Assembly (NCBI GenBank): GCA_020687605.1
Contig: JAJEQY010000082.1
Location: 1-16,093 of the forward strand
Direction of reading: 5' to 3'
Length of the DNA: 16,093 bases
Source of the DNA: Intestinimonas aquisgranensis
GTDB lineage: Bacteria > Bacillota > Clostridia > Oscillospirales > Oscillospiraceae
In this document: piece after piece, positions 14,830-16,093 of the stretch
How the letters are laid out: each line of letters begins with the position of its first letter
How positions within the stretch are numbered: the first letter of the stretch is position 1
Notes under the pieces: generated by a model
What the model was told of the DNA's origin: nothing
The model's input: only the letters and a program-made list of their open reading frames with translations
Databases searched by the model: none
Made by a program: the position numbers and the translations under genes

Positions 14830-15012
14830 TCAGGGCCGCTTGGGCCCGCCGTGTGAATCGGTCTTCTCGGATGGTCTCTCACCTCGGTTCCGTTTGGTAT
14901 GGGCCGGACGGTCGGTCCGGTGTCCGTGGGCGCAGCTGTGTGAGGCACCGGCCAGCTCAGGGGTCAGTGCACCAGCCAGTTCCACACGAAAACGATCCTG
15001 ATATTCCCGCAT
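14830..15012 (-). CDS. Possible 60-residue leader ORF overlapping the clpC-like start
   Basis: ATG 15012 is preceded by GGAGGTGA at about four bases, the best ribosome binding site upstream of the clpC-like gene. The frame ends at TGA 14832-14830, inside the N-terminal coding region of that gene and about 20 bases before its GTG. It begins MREYQDRF, then RVELAGALTPELAGA, and ends in a Pro/Arg/His-rich tail unlike a folded protein. The opening echoes the clpC N-terminus (IREDRF...AAL). It could be a regulatory leader peptide, a decayed duplicate of the clpC start, or the true start of clpC disrupted by mutation. Confidence 0.35.
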   Translation of the reverse strand: MREYQDRFRVELAGALTPELAGASHSCAHGHRTDRPAHTKRNRGERPSEKTDSHGGPKRP

Positions 15013-15190
15013 ATGATCACCTCCAGGGAGCGCGCCATTTGTGCTCACGCTTCTAACTATATCCAGATCTCCGACGGGATAAACCACCTTCCGGTTGGCG
15101 ATGCCTGGATGACATCCCTAGTTTAACCACTCCGAAGGCTTCTACCCATGCGTCTAAAAAATAGAAAGGGAATTTTGCAGAAAATAAACA

Positions 15191-15218
15191 TTGCAATTTT
15201 TCAAAACTGTGGTAGAAT
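15191..15218 (+). promoter_or_regulatory. Sigma-A promoter of the ferredoxin gene
   Basis: TTGCAA (15191-15196) and TAGAAT (15213-15218) are separated by 16 bases, with an AT-rich upstream flank. The gap from 15013 to here, which also has to hold the clpC control region, shows no CIRCE element or CtsR heptad repeat that I can find. Confidence 0.7.
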
Positions 15219-15249
15219 GAGTTTACATTGAAGTTTGGAGGTGTTCCCA

Positions 15250-15420
15250 ATGGCCTATGTCATCAGCGATGCTTGTGTGAGCTGCGGCTCTTGTGCCGAT
15301 TCCTGCCCCATGGGTGCTATTTCTCAGGGCGACAGCCAGTACGTCATCGACGCCAATACCTGCATCGATTGCGGTTCCTGCGCTGATACCTGCCCCACCG
15401 GCGCTATCTCCCAGGGCTAA
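15250..15420 (+). CDS. Clostridial-type 2[4Fe-4S] ferredoxin
   Basis: This 56-residue cytoplasmic electron carrier accepts low-potential electrons from oxidoreductases such as pyruvate:ferredoxin oxidoreductase and passes them to hydrogenases and similar enzymes. Each half carries CxxCxxCxxxCP: Cys 9, 12, 15, 19 and Cys 38, 41, 44, 48. The two halves are nearly the same (CGSCADSCPMGAISQG and CGSCADTCPTGAISQG), keeping the ancient internal duplication plain. I chose ATG 15250, with GGAGGT (15237-15242) seven bases upstream, over the in-frame TTG 15235, which lies just before and would span that site. It is transcribed alone, between its own promoter and terminator. Confidence 0.97.
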   Translation: MAYVISDACVSCGSCADSCPMGAISQGDSQYVIDANTCIDCGSCADTCPTGAISQG

Positions 15421-15440
15421 CACACAGCGTATTTAATGAA

Positions 15441-15481
15441 AAAAACAGGGCGGCGTACTTGGTACGCCGCCTTGTTTTTTT
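15441..15481 (+). terminator. Terminator of the ferredoxin gene
   Basis: GGCGGCGTAC (15449-15458) pairs with GTACGCCGCC (15462-15471) with a three-base loop. The stem extends outward through A-T and G-T pairs into A5 on the left and T7 on the right. Confidence 0.93.
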
Positions 15482-15484
15482 CTC

Positions 15485-15513
15485 TTGACAGATATGCCGG
15501 CCTTCGGTATGCT
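15485..15513 (+). promoter_or_regulatory. Sigma-A promoter of the His-rich protein gene
   Basis: A perfect TTGACA (15485-15490) and TATGCT (15508-15513) are separated by 17 bases. Transcription would start near 15520, leaving a leader of about 20 bases with AAGGAG at 15527-15532. There is no room for a riboswitch. The -35 abuts the ferredoxin terminator. Confidence 0.8.
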
Positions 15514-15539
15514 GGAGCAAATAGAAAAGGAGCAATGAC

Positions 15540-16004
15540 ATGGAACATCACCACGAGCACTGCGGCTGCGGTTGCGGGCACGACCACAGCCATGAGCACC
15601 ACAGTGAGCACGCTCATCACCAGGGAGAACTTACCTCAGCCCAGGCTGCCTTTCTCCATGAGCTGGAGCACCACCACTACCTGCCTCTGGCCCGGTTCCT
15701 GATGGAGAGCACAGCAGAGGACGACTTCTCCAGCGTGGCCTTGGCGCCGGTCTACCTGCTGAGTCCGCAGGACACCATGGAGCAGGTGAAGAAGATGGGG
15801 GCACTGCTGCTGGATCTGGAGCGCCGGGGCTGGATCACCCTGGACTACGGCTACGCCCTGGAGGGCTACTCCTATGAGGAGTACCGGACCTCTGAGCTGT
15901 ACGCCTACTTCTGCCGCACGGTAGAGGAGGCCAAAGGCCGTCCTGGCTTTCTGGGGGACACCCCGGTGCTGGAGCTGGGGAGCATTGCTCTGGCTGAAGA
16001 ATAA
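15540..16004 (+). CDS. His/Cys-rich N-terminus protein of unknown function, possible metal-binding or metal-responsive protein
   Basis: I do not recognise this 154-residue protein. Residues 3-27 hold twelve histidines and the cluster HCGCGCGH (7-14), a typical soft- or transition-metal binding tail. The rest (31-154) is mainly predicted helical and starts LTSAQAAFLHELEHHHYLPLAR with three more His at 44-46. The section VKKMGALLLDLERRGWITLDYGYALEGY (83-110) has the rhythm of a winged-helix recognition unit and wing, but DNA binding is a guess. There is no signal peptide or membrane segment. ATG 15540 is set by AAGGAG seven bases upstream; the ATG at 15535 is in another frame. It has its own strong promoter next to ferredoxin. 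A nickel, zinc or iron-sulfur accessory role is possible but unproven. Confidence 0.8.
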   Translation: MEHHHEHCGCGCGHDHSHEHHSEHAHHQGELTSAQAAFLHELEHHHYLPLARFLMESTAEDDFSSVALAPVYLLSPQDTMEQVKKMGALLLDLERRGWITLDYGYALEGYSYEEYRTSELYAYFCRTVEEAKGRPGFLGDTPVLELGSIALAEE

Positions 16005-16018
16005 AGGAACGGGAGGCT

Positions 16019-16093
16019 CGGAAGGAACGCGACCTTATCGTCATCAACTGTGCCTCTCTGCCGGAAAATCTGCTGGAAGCGGAACTTTTCGGC
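16019..16093 (+). pseudogene. 5'-truncated sigma-54 activator (NtrC-type AAA+) fragment, running off the window
   Basis: The frame reads ERDLIVINCASLPENLLEAELFG, the segment just after Walker A in sigma-54 interacting AAA+ domains (usual form PFVAINCAALPENLLESELFG). In an intact gene GESGTGKE and about 15-20 further residues come directly before this. Here the same frame goes back only through charged codons to a TGA at 15995-15997, inside the end of the His-rich gene, with no usable start. Walker A and any sensor domain are missing, so this looks like a remnant or a rearrangement junction. The 3' part lies outside the window. Confidence 0.6.

Noticed and set aside
15013..15234. CIRCE or CtsR heat-shock operator upstream of the clpC-like gene
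   Set aside because: I searched by eye for TTAGCACTC/GAGTGCTAA and for tandem GGTCAAA heptads on both strands and found none.

Overview
The window reads as chromosomal DNA of a GC-rich Gram-positive anaerobe of the Clostridia. The grounds are a clostridial-type 2[4Fe-4S] ferredoxin, strong AGGAGG-type ribosome binding sites, sigma-A promoters, a ClpC-type (UVR-domain) Clp ATPase and lipoprotein-type solute binding. The high GC content and the gene styles suggest the Oscillospiraceae (Flavonifractor/Lawsonibacter-like), but that placement is inference. Almost all of the window is core or ordinary accessory sequence. I see no phage, insertion sequence, CRISPR array or obvious new defence system.

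Layout. (1) 1-361: two sequence-identical tRNA-Arg(ACG) genes, the first clipped by the window edge, each followed by a near-identical terminator. (2) 424-3710: a promoter whose -35 region resembles the second tRNA promoter, then a cobalamin riboswitch and a three-gene ABC importer (binding lipoprotein, permease, ATPase), closed by a strong terminator. The riboswitch makes vitamin B12 or another corrinoid the likely cargo. (3) 3711-3941: a hairpin-rich intergenic stretch that may be a dispersed repeat. (4) 3942-5653, minus strand: rsmA followed by an unusual Amidase_3/SH3 protein. The Shine-Dalgarno sequence of the amidase gene is locked in a perfect inverted repeat. (5) 5748-6871: an ECF-type sigma factor and a membrane-anchored probable anti-sigma factor, with a 16-bp palindrome just upstream. 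(6) 6873-11828: polA, rimI, a second GNAT protein and tsaD, tightly packed and closed by a bidirectional terminator. (7) 11835-14872, minus strand: a ClpC-like unfoldase translationally coupled to a small lipoprotein. (8) 15191-16093: ferredoxin, a His/Cys-rich small protein, and a 5'-truncated fragment of a sigma-54 activator AAA+ domain at the edge.

The points most worth a second look are the absence of a canonical start codon for the conserved N-terminus of the ClpC gene, with a strongly initiated 60-codon ORF overlapping it; the amidase gene with a sequestered ribosome binding site and no first zinc-ligand histidine; the His/Cys-rich 154-residue protein beside ferredoxin; and the headless sigma-54 activator fragment at the right edge.
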